64,000 nt of DNA, from assembly GCF_000203815.1 (NCBI RefSeq), contig NW_004457737.1, forward strand, positions 2,294,001 to 2,358,000. The letters run 5' to 3'. This document shows positions 1-12,147 of this stretch, one piece after another (positions within the stretch are counted from its first letter, which is position 1; each line of letters starts with the position of its first letter). A program made the position numbers and the translations under genes. The notes under the pieces are model-generated. The model searched no databases. It saw only the letters and a list, made by a program, of their open reading frames with translations, and was not told the origin of the DNA. Origin of the DNA: Cavenderia fasciculata. Its lineage: Eukaryota; Evosea; Eumycetozoa; Acytosteliales; Cavenderiaceae.

Positions 1-393
1 CTTCTCCCTTCCATCCCAGTACTTATACAAACACTCTAACCCCTCACTTTCTATACATACAACGTCGTCATTCATTGTGTTTTAGATTGCAATGATATCT
101 ATATATTATTTTGTAAATCCTTCTTTTTCTTTAAAATACTTCAAACTTCATTGTTTGATGTATAATAAATAACAATAACAATTATTAAAAAAAAAAAAAA
201 ACCAATAATAATCATCATTCCCAAAATGGGTTTATTAATTTTTGTAACCGCAAAGATGAGGGGATGGATGTGAGGTTAGGTTGTCTCTTGTCCCTTGCAA
301 CAACTTTTTCGACTAACCATCATTAATTTGTCAAACAAGTAGAATAAGTAGAATAAGTAGAATAAGTAGAGATAGGATAGAGTAGATAGAGAT
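1..393. other. upstream spacer with short tandem repeat
   Basis: AT-rich spacer upstream of the F-box/SPRY gene. It holds a poly-A run near 186-200 and about four tandem copies of the 10-mer TAGAATAAGT at roughly 339-370, just before the start codon. No gene is seen. The segment probably contains the promoter of the following gene; this is inferred only from position. Confidence 0.5.
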
Positions 394-3300
394 ATGAAAT
401 CAAGTTATGACGATTCCATCATGATGGTTGATGAGTCGTCTAGCAGTACGAGATTCAAAAGACATAGCACGAATAGTCATCATCATCACAATAATCAATT
501 TAGTGATAGTCATTTCATTGATGATTGTAGTACTCAATTATTGTCATCATCTTCATCGTCGTCAATGTCATCATCATCATCATTATCAATGTCATTGTCA
601 ACGACATGTTATATCTATTCATTGCCAGTCGAGGTATTTGAGCAAGTTATGAAGAACTTTAGCTCAAAGGAAATCTGTATATATATGTCAAGTCTATCAA
701 AGTTCTTCTATAGAGTATCACAATCAAATTCATTGTGGCATTACTATTGTGTAAAGGATTTTAAAATTAATTCAGGTAAACTATAGTAGTAGCAGTACCT
801 GTACTTGGCTAGAAACAATTATATATTATACTAACCTTTCTATGTGAATCTGGTTATAGGTGTACAAAAATTATTTAAACAACAAATAGATTGGTATCGA
901 GAGTACCATGTTTTATATCAAGCATTAAAGGATATTAGTTTATCACCTTTATATCTAAGTGATGACAATTCATTGAGAATTACAAATCATCATCAATTAC
1001 AACAACAACAGCCAGATCAACAACAACCAATACAACAACAACAACCGGATCAACAACAACAACAACAACCACTTTACATACATAATCATCATTTAAATAT
1101 TATACCACCACCTCCACCAAATCATCATGATTTACTTAAATCAAATATCAATACTCATCATCATCACAATTACAATAGTCACTCTCCTAATAGTAATACA
1201 ATTATATTAAATACTAGGAAATCAAAACCAGATTCTACTCTTGTATGTTATCAATCATAATGATGCAGTGGAATGGAATGGACAATGATTGACGATTTTA
1301 TTTATTATTTCTATTTCTAGTTTATTCAATCAAAGAAAAAAATAACACCATTACCATTTGGTAATTTTACTGTTGCCTATTTTGAAATAACATTATTGGC
1401 TGCTGGAATTGATCAAAATATATTTATTGGTTATTCCCTTTCTTGTGAACAATATGATAAGAAACAAGTTTTAAAGTATGTAAAGATATATATATATATA
1501 TTGATGATGAGGGGCTATTTGGAATAACACTTTTTAAATTTATTTATTTATTTTTTTAGGACAAATGTTTCATTTCATGGAGGTGATGGAGGAATGTATT
1601 ATACACCGGTGATGGGAAAGGAAATTAGTGAACCTTGGATGCGCAATGATACGGTTGGATGTGGTTATGATTTTTCACAAAAAGTTATCTTTTTCACAAA
1701 GAATGGAGTGTTGCTGGGCAAGTCATCGTTGCCAATCAGCATTACAAAGTTGTATGCTACTATTGGCACTATCTCTTATGGAGACAAATTTTCAATCAAT
1801 TTTGGAGGAGATGGAGCTAAACGTTTTGAATATGATATAGTTCAATATCAACAAGAACATCAACAGCAACAGCAACAGCAGCAACAACAACAACAACAAC
1901 AGATACCTACACCATCAGGTACCCATTTTATATATCCATTGTATAGTTTACAACAACAAATGCAAGAAAAGTTTTTGGTAGAGTATTTTGAGGACGAGTA
2001 CTCCAAGTATCATGACGAAGAAATGAACAAGATTGCGACACCAATCAACAAGGAGATTGCGTATCTGTCGAATCTGGTCGATTTTGAGACTGACCGCATC
2101 ATGAAGAACAAGATACACAAGTATTGTCATCAAATTGGACAGCAGATAAACGGAGGGTTTGCAATCCCACCCGAAGACCAGAATATTGCAGAGTTGCGTC
2201 GTGGGTTGGCTTGGTACTGGGTGGCGACCAAACAACACTATCTGCTGCTCTACTTTGCACGTGTGTCGGCTCAGTCGGCCGAGATTGATCTTAAGTACAG
2301 TCCGGCACGCGATCTCGACTTTTCGCACGCATCTGACGATATAGAGTACGCCGAGGAGATTGCCAAGCGCCGAATGGCCAAGGATATCGGTGTGTTGCTC
2401 TCTTCACAGTACGACATTTCACATCCGTTTGTGATGAGTGTCATACGACATGCGCGACAGACTCTTCGCCGTTTCAACCAAAACATGACGGCACAGGAGC
2501 GATCCATCTTTAACGACTTTGAGCAGATGTTGCAGGCGGCCGAGCAAGCCGACCAGCGCATGTTTCTCGCACTTTCACTCTCCATCATCACGCAAACCAA
2601 GGAAATCATCAAAAACACAAAATCAAGACAAGACAAACGTTTCCATTACTTTAAAAAGGAAAAGGAAATGAAACAAAGAGAATTAAAAGAATTGGAATCT
2701 TTTGGTTTTATAAATAATAACGAACAACAACAAGATAATAATAATAATAATAATAACGCAACTACTACTACGACTACTACTACACATGGTGGAAATAGGA
2801 TCATTACAACTATATTTAATCAAATTAAATTTGAAGATTTTATTAAAGTATGGCAAGAGAAAATAGAGGAGCAAAGATTATCACAACAACAAGATGATGA
2901 AGAAAAGGTGACAAAGAGTGCAAAAGTAGAAAAACGATTGAATCTCTTAAAGAAGCAAAGCGATGCTCTAAGATTGGAAATTACATTACTCAATCAACAA
3001 CAAGGAGGTGGTAGTGGTGGCGGTGCTGGTGTACCATTGTCTGACCATTGTATAGATATTATTGCTTGGACATCACTCCGTCTATCAAACAATATCAAGG
3101 AAATCTCTTCAATTGCAACATCAAAGAATGCAGTATTGGAAACATTGCAACAGGATCGCATACGTCTGGAGAATGAAATGAAAATACAATTCAACATTCT
3201 TTATCCATCTGCATCGGAAAGCAAGTTTAATCAATTTTACAATCCTCATCAAAAATACTATAGTAACAGTATGACAGAGTCGTCAAATAGTAGTAATAGT

Positions 3301-3546
3301 AATAACAATAACAACAACAGAGTAGATGATGAAGATGATGATGACGACGATGATGGTAATAGAGTTGGAGTACCACTCAATGATCTTGGAATCGAGATTC
3401 AAGAAGATATTGTCAGACCTTTGAAAAGAATGGCACGTGCACGAAATAATCGAAGGCTTGTTAAAACTCTTGCAATCAGTACTGTTGTTATATCTCTAGT
3501 GATTGTTATTATAATAACATTGACCATTCTATTGGTTTCAAAATAA
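394..3546 (+). CDS. F-box/SPRY-domain protein with C-terminal membrane anchor
   Basis: Four exons: 394-775, 860-1242, 1321-1475 and 1560-3546, joined in phase to give 968 residues. Residues about 73-125 look like an F-box (SLPVEVFEQVMKNF and onwards), the module that ties substrates to SCF ubiquitin ligases. A SPRY domain follows across exons 3 and 4, with FEITLLAAGI, the GGDGG loop and DTVGCGYD...IFFTKNGVLLGK as typical SPRY core strands. Next come a poly-Gln tract, a long helical region (about residues 430-800) broken by poly-Asn and poly-Thr, and an acidic Asp run. The last 30 residues are one hydrophobic segment (ISTVVISLVIVIIITLTILL) after a basic stretch, the layout of a tail-anchored protein. 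A membrane-bound SCF receptor is inferred from this. The helical region is not assigned. The exon 2 low-complexity region is rich in Gln, His and Pro. Confidence is high for the gene and SPRY domain and lower for the F-box. Confidence 0.8.
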
Positions 3547-4101
3547 TAATAATTATATATATTATTTGTTTGTGACAAATAACAAAAAACAAATAAATAT
3601 CCAACGATGATGATTCTTTTTTCTTTTTAATTCACTTAATATTGACTACTTTAAAGATTAGATATGAGAGAAACATACCTTTTTGTTTAAATCCAATTGG
3701 GGGATGCTCAACTTGACGATAAACTTTAGTTTTTGTCATGATGTAATAGGACTGCCAATATTGTTAACAATTGTAATAAGAGTCTACTACTATATCATGA
3801 CAAAAACCAAGATATCAGCATCAATCCATCGTTTAAGCTTGTCTCTAAAACGTTTCCCATATTCGAAAGACTTGTAGACGTGTGGAGCTCTGATCTATGT
3901 GTTTGAACCTTATAAGTTGTTGTACTTTGCAACTTCAAAATAGAAATATATTGATGAGAAGACTTGTCTTGATGGTGATATATTAGTTTGATACCTTATT
4001 TATAAATGATTTAGTGAAAAAGTCGTTGTTTAACTGATAATGGTTGAGTTGCTATTGTTGTTGTTGTTGTTGGTGCGATGTGAAACATATTGATATGTCG
4101 T
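3547..4101. other. spacer with short inverted repeat
   Basis: No convincing gene. A perfect 13-base inverted repeat (TTTTTGTCATGAT at 3730-3742 and its complement at 3794-3806) encloses about 50 bases. It lies between the F-box/SPRY gene and the transposase region and could be part of a mobile-element end, but no clear terminal repeat or target-site duplication was found. Confidence 0.4.
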
Positions 4102-4404
4102 TTAAATTGTGTTGTACGGGTGAAAACTTCGATCTCTCTGTTGGCGAGTTACTTGGTACTGGTTGTTATCATCACCTGCATTATGATCATTTTGTGTTGA
4201 ATTTGCGTTATATAGAAATGTAGGAAACGTGTTGGTAGGTTGTTCTACATTGTTCATATCGTTTGAATCGAATTGTTGTGAAACATAATTTGAAACATAT
4301 GGTGATTGATAAATACTAGTGTGATTATTATCTTCCACAAACGGTAATCGGTTGATGATTGGTGTTGGGGTATCTATGTTGTTAAGGTTGAAGATGTTGT
4401 TCAT
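4102..4404 (-). CDS. small hypothetical protein, Asn-rich
   Basis: A 100-residue frame starting MNNIFNLNNIDTPTP, just after a purine-rich leader and downstream of the transposase gene on the same strand. It is polar, rich in Asn, Gln and Pro, with no recognisable domain, signal peptide or membrane segment. It could be a second product of the transposon, a small host gene, or chance coding. The single exon, the purine-rich leader and the clean stop favour a real frame only weakly. Confidence 0.35.
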   Translation of the reverse strand: MNNIFNLNNIDTPTPIINRLPFVEDNNHTSIYQSPYVSNYVSQQFDSNDMNNVEQPTNTFPTFLYNANSTQNDHNAGDDNNQYQVTRQQRDRSFHPYNTI

Positions 4405-4578
4405 TATTTTCTCTCTCTCTTAAAAAAAAAATTGGATGATATAGACTAAGACGAAAGTTGAACACCACCAGTGGCTAGCATGTTTATTTCAAAAAATTAG
4501 TTAAAAAACATTTTTTTTTATTTGTATTTATTTGTTGGCGGTATTTTTTTTTATCTTTATCTTGTTGTTGTTGTTGAG

Positions 4579-7500
4579 CTACTCTTTGAACAAGAGGCAT
4601 GATTGTTTATCCAAAGGGACCACAACTCCTGTTGTAATGATGCTATGGAATTGAACCTTTAGAAATCCAGCTCGGCGGTACTGGTGCATGTCAGATGAGA
4701 ATAGCTCTCTGACAATCACAATTTTTGTTTCAATAGATATGATTTCCCCTTGAGACACCAGATCGTTCTTTTCATATGAAGGACCATCATTTATATAAAA
4801 ATAAATTACTTTGCCAAGTGAGAATTGCTCTCTGAGAATGGTGACCGAGGAGTACGACGTGTACGTTTGATTTCCATCGGCCTGAAGATTGTAATAATAT
4901 GCCGTGGAGGCATCGGCAACTTTGACTGTCACCTTTCGACCATAGGTAGGTTGACTTGAGCATTTCATTGTCTCGGGGTTGGTCAATAAGATTAAATCTC
5001 TCATATATTTGACATATTCAAGTGAATATAATCGCAGGTACGATTTCTGGTTTGTTTGGCGCTTAATTACCTTGTCAATCTTGTAGTGGTTGCTTTCTGA
5101 GAAATAAAATATTTAGATTAATTAAATGTTTATAAATATTAATATTCATAATAGTGATACTCACCGTAGTTGTTAGAACTCCAGTGTATAGGGGGCCCAT
5201 GTCTTCTTATCATGAGACCCCAATGGTTATTGTAGTGAAGATTAATTACATGATGGTTTTTGAACCCGTATAAGTATTCAAATTCATTTCCAAAATCCAA
5301 AATTAATTGTTCAATCGTTGAGATGTCTTTTTCGGTGATGGTTCTTTGACGTAACATAAAAAAATATCTAAATATATACAATGTTCATTAGTTTAGCTGT
5401 TTAAAAGAATATTTAATAAAATCACTTGTGCTTACCTGACATGAATCAATAAACACTTGTAGACACGTTGGTATCGAATGTTATCATGAGTTTTCATCCA
5501 GCCAAATATATAAAGAGAAAAGGTCATCAGTTTGAGCATTGTGTTTCCAGTGAAAGCATTTATCTCTAAATAAATAAAAGATTGTCAATGATTTATAATT
5601 ATTATTATATATATTAAAATGTCAAATTTGCATACTTGATAGTTCTAAATTTCCTCCGATCTCGCTCTTGTAGTTATTAATTATTCCTTGGCAGTTTAAA
5701 ACCTCTTCAGGTGTAATTTCTATAATAATATATTATTGAAGATTAGTAAATGAATTTTTGTACAATCAAAATTAATGATTATATATACCATCAACTATAA
5801 ATAATAAATGACGCTTTGCCAGACCAATGAGCTGCGCATGGAGGAAATCTGGTGGACAATCAAGGAACATATTGAACTTGGGCAAATACAATAAAGGACC
5901 TTTGAATGTAGAATAAATAATAATAATAATTAGTAGATTTTATAGATGTACAGTTTATCTTTTAAAATAATATACATACTAGGACTATCTTTGAGACCCA
6001 AGTCAATCCCTCTTTGTTTCATTATTTCTCTTTGTGCCGGTTCAAGATTGTCTAGATGATGATTTTGAGTACCATTCGCATGTATCTCTCATGTCTCGTA
6101 ATGGATGAGATTCTGATGAGGAATTCATTGTCTCTAGAGGACACAAACAATATCGACACGGAAGATACGAATTGTGGTTCGAAATCGACAACACCTCATG
6201 GGCACCAGGAGTGTCGAATATTCCTCTGGCAATATGGACATTTACTTTAATTACTTGACCTCTAGAATGAACAAGGGTGGTAATACCGTTGATCTAAAAT
6301 TAAATTTGTTAATAAACAACATAAAAAAAACATAATTATACAATTAATTTTATATACATACTAATAAATCCTTCCAATGGGAGATTATTCTTTTCAAACA
6401 AAATTGAATGGGAAGCGCACCCTTTGGGAATATTGCTATCAAAATTTTTCTGGGCAGCTTCAATGTTGAGTTTATGATCCCCATATAGAAACCGTATTGA
6501 GATGCACCATTGGATCCAGTCATAAATGAATCTAGAAAAAATTCCAGAAATATGTGGCAACCATTTGTATCACCATTGACTATAGATGCCCATTTGTTGG
6601 TTGAATAAAAGTGGTTGTATGTTGTCTCACTTATGTGAACCCACATATCGTCTACATCTTTTTGGCTAGAAAATAATAATTAGAAAGTGTTAACCTAGTG
6701 TTCAATAAAGTATTTATATATAATGCCTACTTTAAAGACATAAATTGTGAATATTTGCTTCCAAGAATATCGGCCAAAACAGAATCTAATCTGGTCAAAT
6801 AAATAAGAGGCTCCTGGGACATTGTGGTGATTTTCTTGTATCAAAATGAATAGTTAATATCAATGAAAAAAACTTAATGTAATGTATTTTAATATCTTAC
6901 ATCTTTTACTGCCGATTGGATGAAAGATTTATCCCTTTCTCTTAGGTTTTTTATCTTGTCAAAATCTATTGATCTTGCCAAAGACAAGATCTTCTCACCT
7001 ATATCAAGAGATAGGTAATTATCATACAACAGGTTAAGATATTCATTTTCTGCATCTTATAAATTAAAAAAAGTTAGTATCTATAAAAGTTGTATATGTA
7101 TAGATATTAATATACATACTAGAGACTGATGAGGCAAACGTCTCCCAGGAAGCCTCTTGGGAGGAACCAAGGGGTACGTATGCTCTGCGATCATCAATAA
7201 AAAAATAATAGTGATGGTTAGTTATTTGAAATAAAATTACGAGATTGGCCGCTCGTTCTAACTAATTACCCATTTGCTGCACTGGGGGGAAGAATCTCCT
7301 CAAGTGGGTATAATTCAAGAAGGTCTTGAAAAGTTGTGGTACTACTTTCTTCCGAGATATCATATCTCATTGCATTATTCAACCTAGTGTGTCTTCTTCT
7401 CCTTCTTGAGAACAACTTTAATGCTTCTTCATAATCATCATCTCCAACTAATTCTTTGATAAATTGTTTTAAAATTTCTAAAAGAGATAATAAGAATGTA

Positions 7501-7795
7501 ATGAAATGTAATAGATATATAGGTTATTAATATTTTATTTTTTACTTTTTTTACGTAGATTAATGTCGAACCTGTTTTTGTTTATGTGAAAATAATTAAA
7601 TTTACCTGAAACATGATTTTTATTGTGTTTTTCACTGGTTTTGTGGTTGTGACTTTTCATTGTCTGTTTCGAGACTTCAGCTCCACATTGGATACATACT
7701 CCATAGTGATCATAACCGTGATCGAAAATAGAATTTTGGTCAGTAAAAGTGAAGTTACACAGATCTCCATGATTTAGCGCTTTTTGGCAACGCAT
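4579..7795 (-). CDS. tnp2/CACTA-like transposase gene, 12 exons, one frameshift
   Basis: Exons on the minus strand, in order: 7795-7606, 7477-7270, 7184-7120, 7055-6901, 6834-6731, 6665-6362, 6293-5980, 5899-5789, 5719-5636, 5565-5436, 5367-5165 and 5096-4579. The product would be about 795 residues. The N-terminus has a Cys2-His2-like finger (CIQCGAEV followed by His residues). Exon 7 holds the C-x2-C insertion (YLPCRYC) after ARGIFDTPGAHE, and exon 8 has DCPPDFLHAQLIGLAKRHLL, matching the D-x-x-H motif of tnp2 transposases. Exon 11 (FEYLYGFKNHHVINLHYN, then GPPIHW) matches the region after it known as DUF4218. These features identify the En/Spm-CACTA lineage of DNA transposons. In exon 7 the frame shifts at a GA run near 6083-6097, equivalent to loss of two bases, after which the reading resumes cleanly to the exon end. 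All splice sites remain usable, so the copy looks recent. A host-domesticated gene or an assembly error at the GA run is possible. Terminal repeats were not identified. Confidence 0.72.
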
Positions 7796-8519
7796 TATAT
7801 ATATATATATAAAAATAAATTCATAAGATTTCAATTTCAAAGATCAGTATTTATAATGATATTCCTTAGATTTAAATTAAAATAGCAACAGTCGGGACGA
7901 ACTAGCTCAGGTCGCAACAAGATCAGCAACTGATCATGTCTCAAAAGGAAGGACCCTCGTCTGTTTTTTTGATCACGACATTTTTCATCTGCGGTATATG
8001 AGTGCTACATGTCGTATTAATAATGATCAGTTGCAGATCACATGGTTGTTACAATTTCTTTGTCATGAACTGAATTTTTTGTTGTCATGAGTTGATCATA
8101 TCAAGAGGGTGACTTTATTTTTATGCTCCTGTGGTTGTTGTTTTATCGTTATTCAGAATCATTGAGAATGTCATTGCAATCTTTAACTCTACAATAGAGT
8201 ATCACCCGGCTTTGAGAGTGTTCTAGATTTATCTTCAACTCCATCCATTGCTAGTCTTTAGAATTGCCAAATTGTTGGTTCTGATTTAGAGGGAGGGATG
8301 GATAGTTGTTGATGAAATGGAAATATTGAAAAAAAATAAGATACGAAAAAACATTTTTTAATATGTTTCTCGAGAGAAATCTGTCCTACTCTCAATCGGG
8401 GGATTGACCTTGCCGAGCTTAGGGTTTGAAAGTCCTATTAAAGAGATATCTCTTCTTGATATAGGAACCCTATTAATTCTACTATATATATATATATATA
8501 GACAAGACAAGAAATCAAT
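7796..8519. other. spacer with imperfect palindrome
   Basis: No coding sequence seen. An imperfect inverted repeat has its left arm at about 7911-7938 and its right arm at about 8022-8053, around the core GATCAGCAACTGATCA. It lies just upstream of the transposase start. The rest is AT-rich and ends in a TA dinucleotide run at 8483-8501, shortly before the ABC transporter start codon. Confidence 0.5.
7911..8053. repeat. imperfect inverted repeat beside transposase gene
   Basis: The left arm (GTCGCAACAAGATCAGCAAC then TGATCATG) pairs with the right arm (AATGATCAGTTGCAGATC then ACATGGTTGTTAC), with about 16 of 18 core positions complementary. The loop is about 80 bases. It may be a subterminal or terminal structure of the tnp2-like element, or an independent small palindromic repeat. 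Confidence 0.45.
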
Positions 8520-11227
8520 ATGGTAGAATCAACAGAGGCTGCAGTCTCGATTGAAAATGTATCTAGAGGGTATGGAAAGACAAAGGTCGTCGAGAATATG
8601 AGCCTTCATGTGAACAAAGGATCTATTGTTGCTTTATTAGGGCCATCCGGTTGTGGTTAGTATCTCTTGTATTGATACATCGACCAAACATTCTTACTAA
8701 ATCTTACTATCTATACCTACCTACCTACGTTACGCCAACAGGAAAGACAACACTGTTAAAAATCATATTAGGAAGATTGATACCTGATTCAGGTAGAGTA
8801 CTAGTGTTTGGAAAGGAACCACATAGTGCAGGACACACTGTACCAGGTTCCGATGTAGGTTATGCACCACAGGAAACTGCTCTATACGATGATTTGTCGA
8901 TTGCAGAGACACTTCAATTCCACGCTACACTTCATGGCATGGACGATCAAACATTCAAAGAAAGAAAGGCTTGGATAATGACCTTTCTCGATCTACCACC
9001 TGAATCTCGTATCGTCGGAACACTATCTGGTGGACAAAAGAGAAGAGTATCTCTCTCGGTTGCATTATTACATGGTCCCAAAATGTTGATTCTAGATGAA
9101 CCATCTGTTGGTATGTTATAGTGTAGACGTCTATAGATAGACAAGGTTTGATTTCATTGATTTTAATAGACAAAGATTCTTTTTAATATTACTTAGGTGT
9201 TGATCCATTGGTAAGATCAAAGATTTGGAATTATCTTCGTGAAATTGCCTTGTCTGGTGTGACTGTCATTGTTACAACACATTACATCGAAGAGGCAAGA
9301 ATGGCCGATCGAGTGGCTTTTATGAGACATGGTAGTATCTTGGAAGAAGGTGTACCAGACAAATTAATGAGAAAATATAAACGTGATACATTGGAAGATG
9401 TATTTCTCTTGCTTTGCAAGTCAAGTGATCAATCAGTACTAAATCAAGACAACAACAATAATTCATACAACAATAATTTAGAAGCAACTACAAGTACTGA
9501 TTTCTTTGATGTAATGGTATCCGATAACAATAACAAAGATAATAATAATAATAATAATTCAAAATCACCTGACAATAATAGTAATGGTTTAAATTCAGAA
9601 AATGAAGAAATTGGTAAGAAGATCCTTCAACAATCTAATCGACTATAATATAATATATACATTACTGATCCAATTTAATTTTCAAATATATAGAACCAAT
9701 GTATTCAGTAAATGATAATTATGATTTAAATGAAAAGAGTTCATTGTTGAATCATAAAGACCAAAGAAATCAATTTACAAAGAATCTACAACAAGTAATG
9801 GCAATGGCCAAAAGAAAACTGACACAAATCTTTAGAAACAAGGTTGTATTGTCGTTTGAATTATTGTCACCAACCTTTCAAATTGTTCTATTCTTTATTT
9901 GTATTGGTTCAACTCCAAAGAATTTAAATTTTGCTGTAAGTCAAATGTTGAACAAATGTACATTATTATCATTCTCTTGGATACTAATAGAATACTATAC
10001 TATATACTTATTTATATTTAGGTTGTAAATAATGATATAGGAATGGGAGCACCATTTAACCTTAATCTTGGAACACAATATATTTCATTCCTTTCTCAAT
10101 CACCTTTATTTGAAATTAATTATTTTAATAATACAATTGATGCCGTAAACTCTATAAAGAATGGTTATAGTATGTTGACAGACAGACAGACCGACGAACA
10201 AATACAATCTACAAAGATTAATATCTACTAATATTTAATACTTTGTTTTTAAAGATTATGGAGCAATGATAATACCAGAAAATTTTACATCAACTTTACC
10301 TTTAAGATTCCAAGATCCAACAGACACAGCATTGGTTAATCAATCAAATATCAATTTATACTTGGATTACAGTAACTATCAGATTGTAGTATTGATTGAA
10401 CAACAGATGCAATTGTCATTTGAAGCATTTGGTGAATCGTACAACATGAGTCTAAATCCAATCATTATGGAACCGCCAGTATATGGTACAACGAGCACCA
10501 ATTTATTATCTTTCCTCGCTCCTGGTATGATATCGCTAATCATTTTTGCACACTCGATTGCCATCACTGCAGTCTCGTTTGTCAAGGAAAAGAGTGATGG
10601 ATCACTCGATAGAATCTATGCAATTGGAGTAAACACCAAGATTATTATTGCTGGTCACTTTTTAGGACATATGGTACTGCTCATTGTTCAAACTACAGTT
10701 CTCATGTTGATCACTATATTTGGGTTCAAGGTTCCTATCCAAGGTGATCTTGCACTTGTAATTGCCATGATTATGCTACTTGGTTCGGTTGGTATGGGAA
10801 TGGGACTTGTTATTAGTTCTGTCAGTACTCAAGAAACTGAAGCTATCCAACTCTCACTCGCCACATACTTCCCAACACTTCTCCTATCAGGTGTAATTGC
10901 TCCATTGGAATCGATTCCAAAATGGTTCATTTGGGCGTCCTATGGTTTACCAACCACTTGGGCTGCCAAAGTACTTCGTGATTTAATGATCAAAGGTTCT
11001 TCCTTTGTTTATCGTGATGTTTGGAAAGTATGTATATCAACACCAACTAAATAATAATAATAATAATAATAATTAACCTATCCATCCATCTTTAATATTT
11101 TATTTATTTATTTCTATAGGGATTTTTAATTGTAATTTCATGGGCAATCTTTGTACTTACACTAAGTACATTTTTAATGAAATCGAAACAATCAAATTCT
11201 TCATGGTTTAAAAAGAAATCCAATTAA
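8520..11227 (+). CDS. ABC half-transporter (NBD then ABC-2 membrane domain), ABCH-like
   Basis: Seven exons: 8520-8655, 8742-9110, 9197-9613, 9694-9935, 10022-10163, 10255-11027 and 11120-11227, giving 728 residues. The N-terminal nucleotide-binding domain is complete: Walker A GPSGCGKTT (split by intron 1), Q-loop GYAPQETALY, signature LSGGQKRRVS, Walker B MLILDEPSVGVDP and switch His in VTTHYIEEA. An Asn-rich linker of about 90 residues leads to an ABC-2-type membrane domain: one helix near VVLSFELLSPTFQIVLFFI, a large extracytoplasmic loop, then about five helices in exons 6 and 7. NBD-first order with a bacterial-like NBD fits the small ABCH group of Dictyostelium rather than classical ABCG. 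Half-transporters of this type work as dimers; substrate unknown. The start lies shortly after a TA-rich run and gives the expected NBD N-terminus. Confidence 0.85.
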
Positions 11228-12147
11228 ATTAAATTAAAATAATTATCCGATCAATCAATCACAATCAAACAACAACAACAACAACAACACATAACCAATA
11301 AACTATTAAGAAGAAAAATGTAATGTTAAAAATCATCGTCACTATTGTCATCACTATTATCATCATTGCCAAATCTCCATTTAAAGTATGGTTGAAGATG
11401 AATAACAACACACAAAAAAATATGATGAGGTTGGTTTTTTCTTTTTTCGAACTGTTTTGTTTTTTTGCTCATCATTGTAACAGATAAAGAATATATCTAT
11501 CTGTAGTAAACAAGGTTCAAATAGATCGATTGACAGTACCAAATTCATTAACAACAACGATGTAGCTACCATAGTTGTACGCGTCTTGAGGTGAACATGC
11601 ATTCAGATACGTCAATACTAATGGTCAGATCGGCAGCACAAGAGTATCAGCTGCAATATTGGTGTGGTTATTATTATTATTATTATCACGAATGTGGCTG
11701 GCTTGGGTGACTTGGTGTTGCACTTTCCTATTTCCTCACTCTTGGTTTTATTAGGAGATTTATAAAATATTATACCCCCACCACACAAACATTTATATAT
11801 TTAAAATTTTTTTTAAATTTAAATATATTTATACTTTCTAACGGACTTTGGATTACGCTGCCCAACCCACTCCCGCTTGCACTCACTATATATAGAAACT
11901 GCATTCAAATTTATTTCTTTTATGAAACTTGTTTCAAAAATCGTATGATATATACAAATAATTTATTCTCTCTCTGTCTCTCTCTCTCTTTGCTATCTAT
12001 CCTCTGTCTCTCTCGCTCTCTCTCTATACTATATTAACATTTAAATTAATCTTTATTTTCTACCATCTTTTATAGCCTTTACAACACTCAATCAATACCA
12101 ATCAACAATTAAATTTAAATCCATTTTAATCTACTCTCAAATTTATT
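11228..12147. other. spacer, CT-rich leader
   Basis: AT-rich spacer. It contains CAA repeats just after the ABC gene, a TTA run near 11670, and pyrimidine-rich CT tracts at about 11970-12030 upstream of the next start codon. No gene is supported; a short minus-strand frame at 11381-11602 looks like chance. Confidence 0.5.

Noticed and set aside
6020-6060. A tiny intron explaining the frame change in transposase exon 7
   Set aside because: The only GT...AG pair there would be about 21 bases, far below the intron size in this window, and it does not restore the frame.
8381-8450. Possible tRNA-like B-box (GGGTTTGAAAGTCC)
   Set aside because: The flanking bases do not form a T stem, and no acceptor stem or anticodon arm can be drawn.
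11381-11602. 73-codon minus-strand frame after the ABC gene
   Set aside because: No leader, domain or composition typical of genes here; read as chance coding in the spacer.
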